14,030 nucleotides of DNA from an uncultured Chloroflexota bacterium (GCA_903924005.1 CAIXZV010000568.1:1-14030), one strand, 5' to 3'; shown: positions 5,716-13,427, counted from the stretch's first letter. Translations and numbers: made by a program. Notes: a model not told the origin generated them from the letters alone.

Positions 5716-6924
5716 ATGACCACACAGGCCTCGGCCGCCAACGCCGCAATCCAGGCGATGGATGCGCACGCCGCCCACAACTACCACCCGTTGCCGGTGG
5801 TGCTCGCCCGAGGGGAAGGCGTCTGGGTCTGGGATACCGACGGGCGCAGGTACCTCGACATGCTTGCCGGGTACAGCGCGCTCAACTTTGGACATCGACA
5901 CCCGAGGCTTATTGTCGCAGCCGAGGCACAGCTTGGCCGCCTCACGCTCACCAGCCGGGCGTTCCACAACGATCTCCTCGGCGTTTTCGCGACAGAGTTG
6001 GCGGACCTCTGTGGCATGGACGCCATCCTCCCGATGAACACCGGCGCAGAGGCTGTGGAGACCGCGCTCAAAATGGCCCGCAAGTGGGGCTACCAGCGCA
6101 AGGGCGTCCCCGCAGATCAGGCCGAGATCATCGTGATGGGCGGCAACTTCCACGGCCGCACCACCACCATCGTGGGCTTCTCTGACGATCCGGCCGCCCG
6201 CAACGGCTTTGGCCCCTTTACCCCGGGCTTTGTGCGTGTGGAGTATGGGGACGCTGCGGCGTTTGAGGCAGCCATCACGGAGCGCACGGTGGGCGTCCTG
6301 CTGGAGCCCATCCAGGGCGAAGCCGGTGTGCTGATCCCGCCCGCCGGATACCTCCGCGCAGTGCGGAGCCTGTGCACCCGGCATAACGTGCTGATGCTGG
6401 CGGACGAGATCCAGTCAGGTCTCGGCCGCACAGGTCGCACGTTTGCCTGCGACCACGAAGATGTGGTTCCGGACGCGTACATTCTTGGCAAGGCGCTTGG
6501 CGGCGGGATCATGCCCGTGTCGGCCGTGGTGGCGCGGCGAGACGTGATGGATGTGTTCCAGCCGGGCGAGCACGGCAGCACGTTTGGCGGCAACCCGCTG
6601 GCCTGCGCCGTGGGCATCGAGGTTGTGCGCATGTTGGCCACCGGCGAGTACCAGGAGCGGGCGCGCACTCTCGGCGCCGTGCTTGCGGACCGGTTGGCGG
6701 CCCTCCCGTCAGACAAGGTTGCCGCCGTGCGCGTCCGCGGCCTCTGGGCCGGCATCGACATCGTTGGCCGCAGCGGGCGCGATATCTGCGAGGGCTTGAT
6801 GCGTCGCGGTGTCTTGGCGAAGGACACACACGGCTCCACGATCCGTCTGGCGCCGCCGCTCGTCATCGAGCAGGCCGATCTCTTGTGGGCCATCGACCAG
6901 CTGGCGGCTGAACTCGACGGCTGA
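5716..6924 (+). CDS. rocD: Ornithine aminotransferase
   Basis: This 402-residue class III PLP enzyme is full length for bacterial RocD. It transfers the delta-amino group of ornithine to 2-oxoglutarate, giving glutamate semialdehyde for proline/glutamate metabolism. HNYHPLPVVLARGEGVWVWD (21-40) is the signature N-terminus of ornithine aminotransferases. TGAEAVETALK (109-119) binds the PLP phosphate, NFHGRT (144-149) includes the ring-stacking position, D230 (LADEIQSGLGRTG) contacts the pyridine nitrogen and K259 (YILGKALGGG) is the Schiff-base lysine. GSTFGGNPLAC (287-297) is also conserved. The ATG at 5716 is preferred because the family sequence starts just after it; an in-frame GTG at 5668 adds 16 atypical residues. 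It has only a weak ribosome binding site. The gene is followed 11 bases later by a strong terminator hairpin, so it ends its transcript. No arginase or proline gene is adjacent. Confidence 0.95.
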   Translation: MTTQASAANAAIQAMDAHAAHNYHPLPVVLARGEGVWVWDTDGRRYLDMLAGYSALNFGHRHPRLIVAAEAQLGRLTLTSRAFHNDLLGVFATELADLCGMDAILPMNTGAEAVETALKMARKWGYQRKGVPADQAEIIVMGGNFHGRTTTIVGFSDDPAARNGFGPFTPGFVRVEYGDAAAFEAAITERTVGVLLEPIQGEAGVLIPPAGYLRAVRSLCTRHNVLMLADEIQSGLGRTGRTFACDHEDVVPDAYILGKALGGGIMPVSAVVARRDVMDVFQPGEHGSTFGGNPLACAVGIEVVRMLATGEYQERARTLGAVLADRLAALPSDKVAAVRVRGLWAGIDIVGRSGRDICEGLMRRGVLAKDTHGSTIRLAPPLVIEQADLLWAIDQLAAELDG

Positions 6925-6935
6925 CGGAGACGCAG

Positions 6936-6960
6936 TGGTGGTGCTTCGGCGCCGCCATTT
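6936..6960 (+). terminator. Rho-independent-type terminator after rocD
   Basis: TGGTGGTGC-TTCG-GCGCCGCCA forms a 9-base-pair stem (two G-T pairs) closed by a UUCG tetraloop, starting 11 bases after the rocD stop and followed by TTT. The T-tract is short, but stem, loop and position are right. Confidence 0.75.
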
Positions 6961-7194
6961 GGGACGATCGGCGGGGGTCCCGTGACGATGGTCGCGGTTG
7001 CGGTTGGCCGCCGGTCAAGGACACTTGGCCGCGGAGGGAGCGCCCCACCCTCAGGCCATCAGGCAGCCCCGCCTACGGCTTGGTGAGGAGAAGGACGCCA
7101 GCCGGGAACCAGTTCATCTGAAACCCGCAGCACCGGCGATGCCTCCTAGCACTGAGTCCCGGGACACGCCCGGACAACCGCACCTGAGGCACCA
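6961..7194 (+). other. Hairpin-rich leader before the ApbE/b-haem operon
   Basis: This 234-base stretch holds no convincing gene. It contains several possible RNA stems. The first is 7027-7057 (GGCC outer arms, GAGGG/CCCTC inner stem). The second is 7061-7074 (AGGC/GCCT). The third is 7103-7127 (CGGG/CCCG around CAG/CTG with loop TTCAT). The last is 7159-7173 (CCGGG-ACACG-CCCGG), 21 bases before the ATG at 7195. GAGG at 7183-7188 is the ribosome binding site. The stems could form a structured 5' leader controlling the operon. They match no riboswitch class I can assign, and GC-rich DNA makes stems easily. Confidence 0.3.
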
Positions 7195-7938
7195 ATGTCC
7201 CGACAGCGTCCCCTGGCGACTGCACTCGCGACCACCGCGCTGGTGGCCGCACTGGCCGTCGTCACAACTGGCGGCCACTCCCCGTTCCGTCTTGCGGCAT
7301 CCGCCGCTGAGTCCGTCGCGGCGGCGGCAGATGCGACAGCCACGGCCGGGCCAACCGATGACGCGACCGCGCTCGTCGATCCCGCCCAGACCGAGAGCGC
7401 AGCACCAACCGACGGTGCGGCCAGCCCAACGGCGGACCCAACCGCAACCCAGGGTGGCGCTGACCCGACGACGTCGGGCGGTGGCCCGAAGCGCACCCCT
7501 GCTCCCACCCCCGCTCCGCGTCCGGGTGCAACCCCTGCGCCCACCCATAACCCGACGCCAGACCCGACGCCAGACCCGACGGTGGAGCCCACGCCAAACC
7601 CAACGCCCGCTCCGACCCCACGGCCAACGCCAGCGCCGGCGGCCGCGTCACTGAGCATCACCGTCTCTGGCGGGCAGCCGCACCTGTCGTGGACTGCCTG
7701 CACGGCCGGCAACTTTGCGGCATACGCGGTTGTCCGCTCAACCGACAGCGAGATCCACTTCCCTGCGGAGACCAACGACACGCTTGTCGCCCTGGTGAAG
7801 AGCGCCGCATCCACAAGCCTGATCGACGCCGGCGCACCTGCAGGCGTCCGCGCCTACTACCGCGTCTGGTGCACGTACCTCGCAGACACCGAGTACAAGA
7901 CGATCTGGACGACCCCCGTGGTGTCGGTGACCCCGTGA
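7195..7938 (+). CDS. Secreted Pro/Thr-rich protein with fibronectin-III-like domain
   Basis: This 247-residue protein has an N-terminal hydrophobic segment (about 7-25, LATALATTALVAALAVVTT) that acts as a signal or anchor. A low-complexity Ala/Thr/Pro stalk follows (28-150), with PTPDPTPDPT-style repeats at about 117-148. The compact C-terminal domain (151-247) reads like a fibronectin-III beta sandwich: LSITVSGGQPHLSWTACTAG, then NFAAYAVVRSTDS, and APAGVRAYYRVWC near the end. C169 and C226 could form a disulfide. GAGG lies 6 bases before the ATG. The gene leads a four-gene run with an FMN transferase and a b-haem membrane protein, so a cell-surface partner role is plausible but unproven. No FMN-attachment motif of the [ST]GA[ST] type is present. 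Confidence 0.8.
   Translation: MSRQRPLATALATTALVAALAVVTTGGHSPFRLAASAAESVAAAADATATAGPTDDATALVDPAQTESAAPTDGAASPTADPTATQGGADPTTSGGGPKRTPAPTPAPRPGATPAPTHNPTPDPTPDPTVEPTPNPTPAPTPRPTPAPAAASLSITVSGGQPHLSWTACTAGNFAAYAVVRSTDSEIHFPAETNDTLVALVKSAASTSLIDAGAPAGVRAYYRVWCTYLADTEYKTIWTTPVVSVTP
7551..7582 (+). repeat. 12-base tandem repeat coding for PTPD units
   Basis: CCCGACGCCAGA is repeated at 7551-7562 and 7563-7574, then partly again to 7582, within the Pro/Thr stalk of the secreted protein. Slippage or duplication of such units would change stalk length in frame. Confidence 0.8.
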
Positions 7939-7964
7939 CCGACATCCGCCAGGAGGCCACTCGA

Positions 7965-8582
7965 ATGAACGACTACCGCGACGCCGAAGCTAAGGCCGCC
8001 AACGCACGGCCCGCGCGTGCAGTTTCCCTTCCCCCCACGCACAGCCTTCCCGTGCCGGTTTCACACGCGATGCCGCCCCGCCACCGACCTGATGCGATGC
8101 CCACCAGGGTGATTGCCCTTGCCACCGGTGTTGCGGCAAGCCTTGGCCTGGTGGTCCTCCTCGTGCCGCCGCCAGCCACCGGAACACCCAGCGGCTCCGT
8201 GGCCGGCGCCAATGGGGTTCCGCCGGGCGCCAGCACCGAGGCTGATGCCCAGGTCTCAGCGTCCGATGTCCTCGAGGGCGACGCCCCGAGCCCGATCGCC
8301 GCCTCCGCGCAGGCCTCCAACGCCGCGGCCGCCGCCGCCAAGCCGGCGAAGACCGGCACAAAGGCAAAGCCAAGCGCAACCAGCAAGCCAGCGAAGAGCG
8401 GTGGCGGGAGCACCCCGACGGCCAAGCCGCCCGCCCCTGGCGTCACGGCTGCGCCCGGCCCAACGGCTGCGCCCGGCCCAACGGCTGCGCCAAAGCCCAC
8501 CCCAGCTCCCACGCCCAAGCCCACACCAAAGCCAACGCCTGCGCCCACCCCGGTTCCGTCCGCGGCAAGCGGGAAGCCGTGA
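7965..8582 (+). CDS. Single-pass membrane protein with Ala/Pro/Lys-rich tail
   Basis: This 205-residue protein has a cytoplasmic N-terminus of about 46 residues, one transmembrane helix at about 49-68 (VIALATGVAASLGLVVLLVP) and an extracellular low-complexity tail. The tail is first Ala/Ser-rich (AQASNAAAAAAKPAKTGTKAKP), then PTPAPTPKPTPKPTPAPTP-like, and ends in SAASGKP. No folded domain is recognisable. AGGAGG 8 bases before the ATG at 7965 is the best ribosome binding site in this operon and fixes the start. The stop overlaps the start of the FMN-transferase gene (GTGA), so translation is probably coupled. The Lys/Pro tail suggests a cell-wall-spanning spacer or polymer-binding stalk; this is inference. 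I find no haem, Fe-S or flavin attachment motif in it. Confidence 0.75.
   Translation: MNDYRDAEAKAANARPARAVSLPPTHSLPVPVSHAMPPRHRPDAMPTRVIALATGVAASLGLVVLLVPPPATGTPSGSVAGANGVPPGASTEADAQVSASDVLEGDAPSPIAASAQASNAAAAAAKPAKTGTKAKPSATSKPAKSGGGSTPTAKPPAPGVTAAPGPTAAPGPTAAPKPTPAPTPKPTPKPTPAPTPVPSAASGKP
8445..8491 (+). repeat. 18-base tandem repeat coding for TAAPGP units
   Basis: ACGGCTGCGCCCGGCCCA occurs at 8445-8462 and 8463-8480, with a partial third copy to 8491, inside the tail-coding region of the single-pass membrane protein. The copies are identical at the nucleotide level, suggesting recent duplication. Confidence 0.85.
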
Positions 8583-9442
8583 CGCAGGGCTACGCGCGGC
8601 GCCGCTCCATGGGCGGCTGGATCTCAGCCGTCGTGGGCGGTGCGGACGACGCGACCGCCGCGCGCATCCTGGACCGCATCGACGCGTGGGCGGCATTCAT
8701 CACGCGCCACGACCCCACGTCGGAGCTGTCACGGCTCAACGCTGACGCCTCCCCCGCCGTCCGCGTGGGCCCGACGGTGGCCCGCGCCCTGCACGCCGCA
8801 GCCTCGATCCGCACAATGACTCGGGGCTTGGTGGATGCAGGCGTGTTGGACGCGCGTCTCGCCGCCGAACGGGGCGAGGCGCCGGTTCCTGCGGGCCGCT
8901 GGTCAATCTCCGGCGACGTCGTCTGCCGTCCGGAAGGGACCCGTCTGGACCTCGGCGGCATCGGTAAAGGGTGGCTCGCGCAGCGCGCCCTTGACCTGCC
9001 CGGGATCCGCGATCTGCCGGTGGTGCTTGTGGAGTGCGACGGCGACATCGCCGTGCGGTCCGACGGATCCATCCCCTTCGCAATCCAGATCGAGGACCCG
9101 CGCGATGCGGACCCGTCCTCGCTGGCCCCGATCACCACCCTGTCGCTCGAGTACGGCGTGCCGGTGCGTCTTGGCATCGCCACGTCGGGCACCTATCGTC
9201 ACAGCTGGGCCGGGCGGCCGCACATCGTGGACCCGGCAACCGGCGGTGCGCCCGAGAGCGGTGTCGTCACCGCAACCGTTGTGGCCGCCGACGCCGTCGC
9301 CGCAGAGGCGCTCGCCAAGGTTGTCGTCCTGCGCGGCGCCGATGCCGCGCCGATGTTGGCCAACGCTGGAGCCACCGCGATTGCGCTCACGGTCCGCAAC
9401 ACCCAGCTTCGATTCCCAGGCATTGAGCGGTGGATCGCATGA
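8579..9442 (+). CDS. apbE: FAD:protein FMN transferase (ApbE family)
   Basis: This 287-residue ApbE-family enzyme would attach FMN from FAD to Thr/Ser of a target flavoprotein. Visible motifs are HDPTSELSRLN (44-54), the signature R122-LDLGGIGKGW (123-132), VECDGDIAVR (151-160, where most members have GGD), GIATSGTYRHSW (199-210), HIVDPATGG (215-223) and the Mg/FAD segment ADAVAAEALAK (237-247). It is shorter than typical ApbE and has no signal peptide or lipobox, unlike the exported versions, so it may act inside the cell or the target may be membrane-embedded. The GTG start overlaps the upstream stop by 4 bases, and its own stop overlaps the ATG of the b-haem gene (ATGA). No FMN-binding-domain protein is encoded nearby, so its substrate is not evident. 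Confidence 0.88.
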   Translation: MTQGYARRRSMGGWISAVVGGADDATAARILDRIDAWAAFITRHDPTSELSRLNADASPAVRVGPTVARALHAAASIRTMTRGLVDAGVLDARLAAERGEAPVPAGRWSISGDVVCRPEGTRLDLGGIGKGWLAQRALDLPGIRDLPVVLVECDGDIAVRSDGSIPFAIQIEDPRDADPSSLAPITTLSLEYGVPVRLGIATSGTYRHSWAGRPHIVDPATGGAPESGVVTATVVAADAVAAEALAKVVVLRGADAAPMLANAGATAIALTVRNTQLRFPGIERWIA

Positions 9443-10152
9443 CCGACATCACCCGCACGCGCGCGCCGTTGGCCCCGGCCATGGCGCCGCCCGGTCGGCG
9501 TCGTCGCGAGCTCACGTTCGCGGCTGCCTTCCTCATCGCCGGCATCGCCATCGGCGTTGCCACCGGTCCGGCCGCCGGAGCCTTGGCCTATCTGAGCGGC
9601 GAGAAGGTCCCGTGGACCGCCTCGCGCGTCATGGCGTTCCTGGCATACCTCGCTTTTGGCGGGTCAGTCGCCTACGGCCTCGCCATGGCCTCCGGGCTCA
9701 TCGACGCGCTCGCCGGCCGGCCCGTCTCGTTCGCCCTGCACCGCGACCTCTCAATCGCGGGGCTGCTCCTCACCGGGGCCCACGTGTTCCTGCTGCTGGG
9801 CGACAAGTGGATTGGCTTCAGCCTGCAAACGCTGCTCATTCCGGGCATGTCACCGTACGAGCCGATCCCTGTGGCAATCGGCCAGATCGCAGCGTACGCC
9901 GCCATCCTTGTCACGCTGACGTTCTACCTGCGCGGCCTGCTTGGGCCGAAACTCTGGCGCAGTCTGCACATGCTTTCGATTGTGGTCTTCGCCTTGGCAA
10001 CAGTGCACGGGCTGCTTGCCGGAAGCGACTCCAAGCTGGACACCATCTGGTGGCTCTACGTCGGGGTGACGCTGGTGATCGTGTTCCTGCTTGTCTATCG
10101 CATGGCCAACCGCGGCGCGGTCGTGTTCCGCCCGGCGCGCATCGGCGTCTGA
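9439..10152 (+). CDS. Ferric-reductase-like transmembrane b-haem protein
   Basis: This 237-residue protein has about six transmembrane helices (residues about 25-50, 62-88, 98-120, 146-166, 178-195 and 205-222). Four histidines sit in the ferric-reductase pattern: H101 and H115 in one helix (FALHRDLSIAGLLLTGAHVF), H177 and H190 in another (LWRSLHMLSIVVFALATVH). They are spaced 14 and 13 apart, as needed to bind two stacked b haems across the membrane (PF01794-type). It lacks the FAD/NADPH-binding domains of full ferric reductases, so electrons must come from or go to another protein. ApbE next to it, with a 4-base ATGA overlap, implies a covalently flavinylated partner. The start at 9439 is preferred over the in-frame GTG at 9430. 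Its stop is one base away from the end of the convergent GNAT gene. Confidence 0.87.
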   Translation: MTDITRTRAPLAPAMAPPGRRRRELTFAAAFLIAGIAIGVATGPAAGALAYLSGEKVPWTASRVMAFLAYLAFGGSVAYGLAMASGLIDALAGRPVSFALHRDLSIAGLLLTGAHVFLLLGDKWIGFSLQTLLIPGMSPYEPIPVAIGQIAAYAAILVTLTFYLRGLLGPKLWRSLHMLSIVVFALATVHGLLAGSDSKLDTIWWLYVGVTLVIVFLLVYRMANRGAVVFRPARIGV

Positions 10153-10153
10153 G

Positions 10154-10651
10154 TCAGGACAGCCGAAGCTCGTAGCAGGGGCTGAGCGGGTCTTCGCGAT
10201 ACGGCCCAAACGGCGCACACCGGCGGAAGCCAACCGACTCGTACAACCCGATGGCCTCGGTCTGGTCAATCCCGGTCTCAAGACGCACGAGCGCCAGCCC
10301 CGCGTCGCGGGCATGGGCGAGCAGCCGTTCAAGCACGAGCCGGCCGATGCCGAGGCCGCGGAACGCCGGGCGCACGTACATCCGCTTCACCTCGCCGTAG
10401 GGCTCGCCGCCAGACTCTTCGGCGCCAACCAGGAGGATCCCGCCGCACCCCGCCGGCGCGCCATCCACACGCACCACGAAGAACACCACGCCGGAGTTGA
10501 GCAGCCGCTCCACGCTGAAGCCGTGGCGGCTCTCATCCGGGTAGCGAGAGGCGAGGTGCGCATCGAGTTCCAGCACGAGCGCAGTGGCGTCCGCCGTGTC
10601 CGCGCGCTTGCGGTCCACCCGGATCAGGTGCTCGCTCGGCATCGACAGCAT
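10154..10651 (-). CDS. GNAT-family N-acetyltransferase
   Basis: This 165-residue single-domain acetyltransferase has the acetyl-CoA pyrophosphate loop R98-G-L-G-I-G (RPAFRGLGIGRLVLERLL), preceded by the beta-4 strand VKRMYV, and the C-terminal GNAT motif EAIGLYESVGFRRCAPFG (132-149). The N-terminal half (LVLELDAHLASRYPDESRHG) resembles PaiA/YjgM-like small-molecule acetyltransferases; the substrate is unknown. GGGGAGG lies directly before the ATG at 10651. The in-frame ATG at 10642 is an alternative with about 11 bases of spacing. It starts 8 bases after the exporter stop on the same strand, so the two are probably co-transcribed, which fits export plus chemical modification of a toxic compound (inference). 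Confidence 0.87.
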   Translation of the reverse strand: MLSMPSEHLIRVDRKRADTADATALVLELDAHLASRYPDESRHGFSVERLLNSGVVFFVVRVDGAPAGCGGILLVGAEESGGEPYGEVKRMYVRPAFRGLGIGRLVLERLLAHARDAGLALVRLETGIDQTEAIGLYESVGFRRCAPFGPYREDPLSPCYELRLS

Positions 10652-10659
10652 CCCCTCCC

Positions 10660-12147
10660 CTATCCCGCGGTGGCGGGTTCGCCCAGCCGCGCGTCCGGCA
10701 TCACCCGGACGGCAAGCAGCAGCGAGCCAATGGCTGCGGCAAGCATCAGCCAGTAGACAACGCCAAGCCCGTCCGCAAGCGACGCGCGACCGGCTGCAAG
10801 TACCGCGGGCGCAAGCGTCTGGCGTCCAACGGGATCCAGGATGGCCGACGAGGCCGTCCCCACAAAGGCCGCCACAATGCCGCCCATCACGCCGATGCCG
10901 ACGGATCCGCCGATGGTCCTGCTGAACTGGACAAGACCCGTGACCGTCGCCCGCCGCTGCCACTCAACGGCGCCCTGGATGACGATGAGCAGGGTCGTGG
11001 ACGCTAGGCCCATGCCAAGCCCTGTGATGCCGCACACGACCGTGGCGAAGACCAGGGAGTTGACCTGGTGGACCTGCATGACACCAAGCGTGCCCACCAC
11101 GAGCATGGCAGCCCCCGCAATCACAAAGGGCCTCGCGCCAAACCTGTGCAGCAGACGCCCAGTGATCAGCGAGCCCACGGGCCATCCAATCGACATGGCC
11201 GCCACCACGGCACCAGCCTCAACTGCGGACCCGCCCTGGACCCCCTGGATCATCGGCGGGACAAACGTTGTGAGTCCAAACATCACGATGCCGGCCAGGG
11301 TGCCGATGCCAAGGCCAGCCCGAATGAGCGGCACGCTGAACAGCGCGAGATCAACCAGCGGCTCATCCACGCCGCGCGCATGGCGGATGAACAGCATCAG
11401 CAGCCCGAATGCCGCAAGGATCGTGCAGATAAACGGCAGCGAGGTCCAGCCCACGGCCTGTCCAACCTCCGACACGCCCAGCAGGAGCAGGACCACGGCA
11501 CCGCTCAGGAGCGCTGCGCCGCTCCAATCCACGCGCCGCGGCCGGCGCTCAAAACGCTCACGGAAGCCGAAGCCGATGATCCCTGCCGCAAGCAGGCCCA
11601 CTGGGATGTTCAACTCAAACACCCACGGCCAACCCACTGTCTGCGTGATCAAGCCGCCGATCGCCGGGCCGATGATGGCCGCGATCCCCCAGATCGATGA
11701 GAAGTAGCCCTGCATTCGGGCGCGTTGGCGGGGTTCAAAGATGTCGCCGGCGATGGTGAACGAGATTGGCTGGACCGCGCCCGCGCCAAGACCCTGAATG
11801 GTCCGGAACAGGATGAGCGCGGGCATCGAGCCCGCGAGGCCGCACAGGGCGGAGCCCGCGACAAACAGCGCGAGCCCAAACAGGAAGACCGGCTTGCGCC
11901 CGTGGACGTCCGCCAGCTTGGAGTACAGCGGCACCGTTGTGGTGGACGCGAGCAGGTAGGCGCTGAACACCCACGCGTACTCCGAAAGCCCGCCGAGTTG
12001 GCCAATCACCGTGGGCATCGCCGTTCCGACGACCGTGACATCGAGCGCGGAGGCCGCAAGCGCGGTCATCAGGCCAACGGTCACGAGCGCCTGCCGGCGA
12101 GTGATGGGAGGCAGGGGCGCGGCGGCGGCGGTCATCGGTCTCGACAT
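10660..12147 (-). CDS. MFS multidrug exporter, DHA2 (EmrB/QacA-like) family
   Basis: This 495-residue protein has about 14 hydrophobic helices, the DHA2 layout. Motif D1 is ALDVTVVGTAMPTV (34-47) in helix 1, motif A is LADVHGRK (78-85) after helix 2, R115 (LFRTIQGLGAGAVQP) is motif B in helix 4, and WGIAAIIGPAIGGLI (153-167) is the antiporter motif C in helix 5, followed by GWPWVFELNIPVG. These identify a proton-coupled drug/metabolite exporter; the substrate cannot be deduced. ATG at 12147 is used, though an in-frame ATG at 12135 exists and neither has a strong ribosome binding site. A TAGACT hexamer lies 6 bases upstream of 12147, which would give a leaderless message. The GH18 lipoprotein gene ends 47 bases upstream on the same strand. 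Confidence 0.93.
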   Translation of the reverse strand: MSRPMTAAAAPLPPITRRQALVTVGLMTALAASALDVTVVGTAMPTVIGQLGGLSEYAWVFSAYLLASTTTVPLYSKLADVHGRKPVFLFGLALFVAGSALCGLAGSMPALILFRTIQGLGAGAVQPISFTIAGDIFEPRQRARMQGYFSSIWGIAAIIGPAIGGLITQTVGWPWVFELNIPVGLLAAGIIGFGFRERFERRPRRVDWSGAALLSGAVVLLLLGVSEVGQAVGWTSLPFICTILAAFGLLMLFIRHARGVDEPLVDLALFSVPLIRAGLGIGTLAGIVMFGLTTFVPPMIQGVQGGSAVEAGAVVAAMSIGWPVGSLITGRLLHRFGARPFVIAGAAMLVVGTLGVMQVHQVNSLVFATVVCGITGLGMGLASTTLLIVIQGAVEWQRRATVTGLVQFSRTIGGSVGIGVMGGIVAAFVGTASSAILDPVGRQTLAPAVLAAGRASLADGLGVVYWLMLAAAIGSLLLAVRVMPDARLGEPATAG

Positions 12148-12194
12148 GCCGCGAGTCTACGAGAGGTGGCGATCTGCCGGGCCACTCGTGCGCC

Positions 12195-13427
12195 TCACGG
12201 CGCCGACAGCACCTCTCCCTTGAGGTATCCGGCAAGCATCTCGACATATCCCGGCAAGCCTCGCTCGTACCCAAGCGCCCAGAACCCGCCCCCGGCAAGC
12301 CCGTAGCGCTTCCCCAGTTCCAGCTTGCGTGCCAGCGTCTGCGGCGTATCCACGTAGATCGCCTTCCATGTGCGCGACGGATCTACAGACGCCGTGGCGC
12401 CTGGATTGGGCACGCCCACGCTGCCGTCGGAGGCCAGGAAGTAGACATGCACACCTTCGAGATCGTCATAGACCGCGGACTTTGCGGCCGACGCCAGAAA
12501 CGCGGCGTGATCTGCCGGGATCCATGCGGCACCCGGGCCGGTTGACGGCGCACCGAGCGTCGGGCCAACCACGGGCCAGACCATCCCGTAGAGCGGGAGC
12601 CCAAGGAGGGTCTGCTGCCGGGGGATCCCCATCGAGGCGTACAGGTCCAGCGACCAGGACAAGTCATGGCCGCCGTCTGCCCGCGATATCGGGCTGGACG
12701 CCCCGGGGTCGGAACCCGCGACGCGATAGTCGTAGCCCATCAGGAACACACGGTCGGCCCCGTTCTGCACAGCCACCGCGGCAATGGCGGCCCCGGCTGC
12801 GCTGGCGCCCGTCGCAACCGTCATGCGGGCATTCGGGATGGCCGCCACAAGCGCGGCCCGCAGCCGGGTGACGAAGGCGCCGTACGCGTCAAGCAACGTT
12901 GGGTTCAACTGCTCGACATCAACGACCAGACCATCAGCGCCGATCTTCAGGGCCAGCGCCACGAGCGACTTGATCGCAGCGTCCTGCACCGGGATCTTCC
13001 CGAAGAACGACTTGTTTCGAGATGTTCCAAAGCTTGAGAACACGAGGTCCACCCGGTGACCGGACCCGTGCACCGCATCCACGATCGTGCGGCCGAGCAA
13101 GCTCGTGATCCGCTTGTAGCCGGCCAGCGTGGTATCGACAGTCCCTGCAGCAGTCGTCGTGACGCTGAACAGCGCGATAGTCCCAACGGGCGAGCTGTTA
13201 AGGTGCTGAATGATGGTGTCGTCCATCTCCCAGTACGGCACAAACCCATACAGCTCGTGCCCGGCTGGCGGGAGCGGCGACGCCGTCGGCATCGTTGGCC
13301 CCGCCGTCACCTCCGCGGTTGCCGCCGGCCGAGTTGGCGTGACGCTTGTACCGCACCCCGCCACCAGCATCAGACTGACCAGCAGCGCCCAGGTGCGCCC
13401 GGCTGGGTTCAATCGATGCGTTGCCAC
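12195..13427 (-). CDS. GH18-family lipoprotein (chitinase/SleL-like fold)
   Basis: This 410-residue protein has a lipoprotein signal, hydrophobic residues 13-24 ending in the lipobox V22-A-G-C25. A Thr/Pro-rich spacer (26-56) leads to a glycoside hydrolase 18 barrel starting ELYGFVPYWEMDD (58-70). The catalytic strand is D165-G-L-V-V-D170-V-E172, with the catalytic Glu and preceding Asp present and Val where the DxxDxDxE motif has its second Asp, as in many spore- or peptidoglycan-type GH18 proteins. FLMGYDYR is the M-x-Y-D motif, and GGGFWALGYERGLPGYVEML near the C-terminus closes the barrel. It probably acts on GlcNAc-containing polymers at the cell surface. GTG at 13427 places the signal peptide at the N-terminus, with GAGG close upstream; an in-frame GTG at 13517 would bury it. 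The 133-base gap to the divergent gene at 13561 holds no other gene. Confidence 0.87.
   Translation of the reverse strand: MATHRLNPAGRTWALLVSLMLVAGCGTSVTPTRPAATAEVTAGPTMPTASPLPPAGHELYGFVPYWEMDDTIIQHLNSSPVGTIALFSVTTTAAGTVDTTLAGYKRITSLLGRTIVDAVHGSGHRVDLVFSSFGTSRNKSFFGKIPVQDAAIKSLVALALKIGADGLVVDVEQLNPTLLDAYGAFVTRLRAALVAAIPNARMTVATGASAAGAAIAAVAVQNGADRVFLMGYDYRVAGSDPGASSPISRADGGHDLSWSLDLYASMGIPRQQTLLGLPLYGMVWPVVGPTLGAPSTGPGAAWIPADHAAFLASAAKSAVYDDLEGVHVYFLASDGSVGVPNPGATASVDPSRTWKAIYVDTPQTLARKLELGKRYGLAGGGFWALGYERGLPGYVEMLAGYLKGEVLSAP

Noticed and set aside
7031..7130. Cobalamin riboswitch
   Set aside because: AGCCGGGAACC and the CAGCCCCGCC stretch faintly recall the conserved ends and B12 box, but the GGTG-AA-CC core and the correct spacing are missing and the downstream genes are not B12-related.
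8445..8491. CRISPR-like repeats
   Set aside because: The repeats are contiguous 18-base coding units without spacers and translate to TAAPGP.
7973..8548. Gly/Val-rich minus-strand frame resembling a PE-PGRS-like protein
   Set aside because: It is the mirror image of the Pro/Ala/Lys tail codons; the plus frame has an excellent AGGAGG site and a transmembrane helix.
9439..10152. MsrQ (haem subunit of the MsrPQ methionine sulfoxide reductase)
   Set aside because: The fold is similar, but no MsrP molybdoprotein is adjacent and ApbE is the translationally coupled partner, so only a ferric-reductase-like name is justified.
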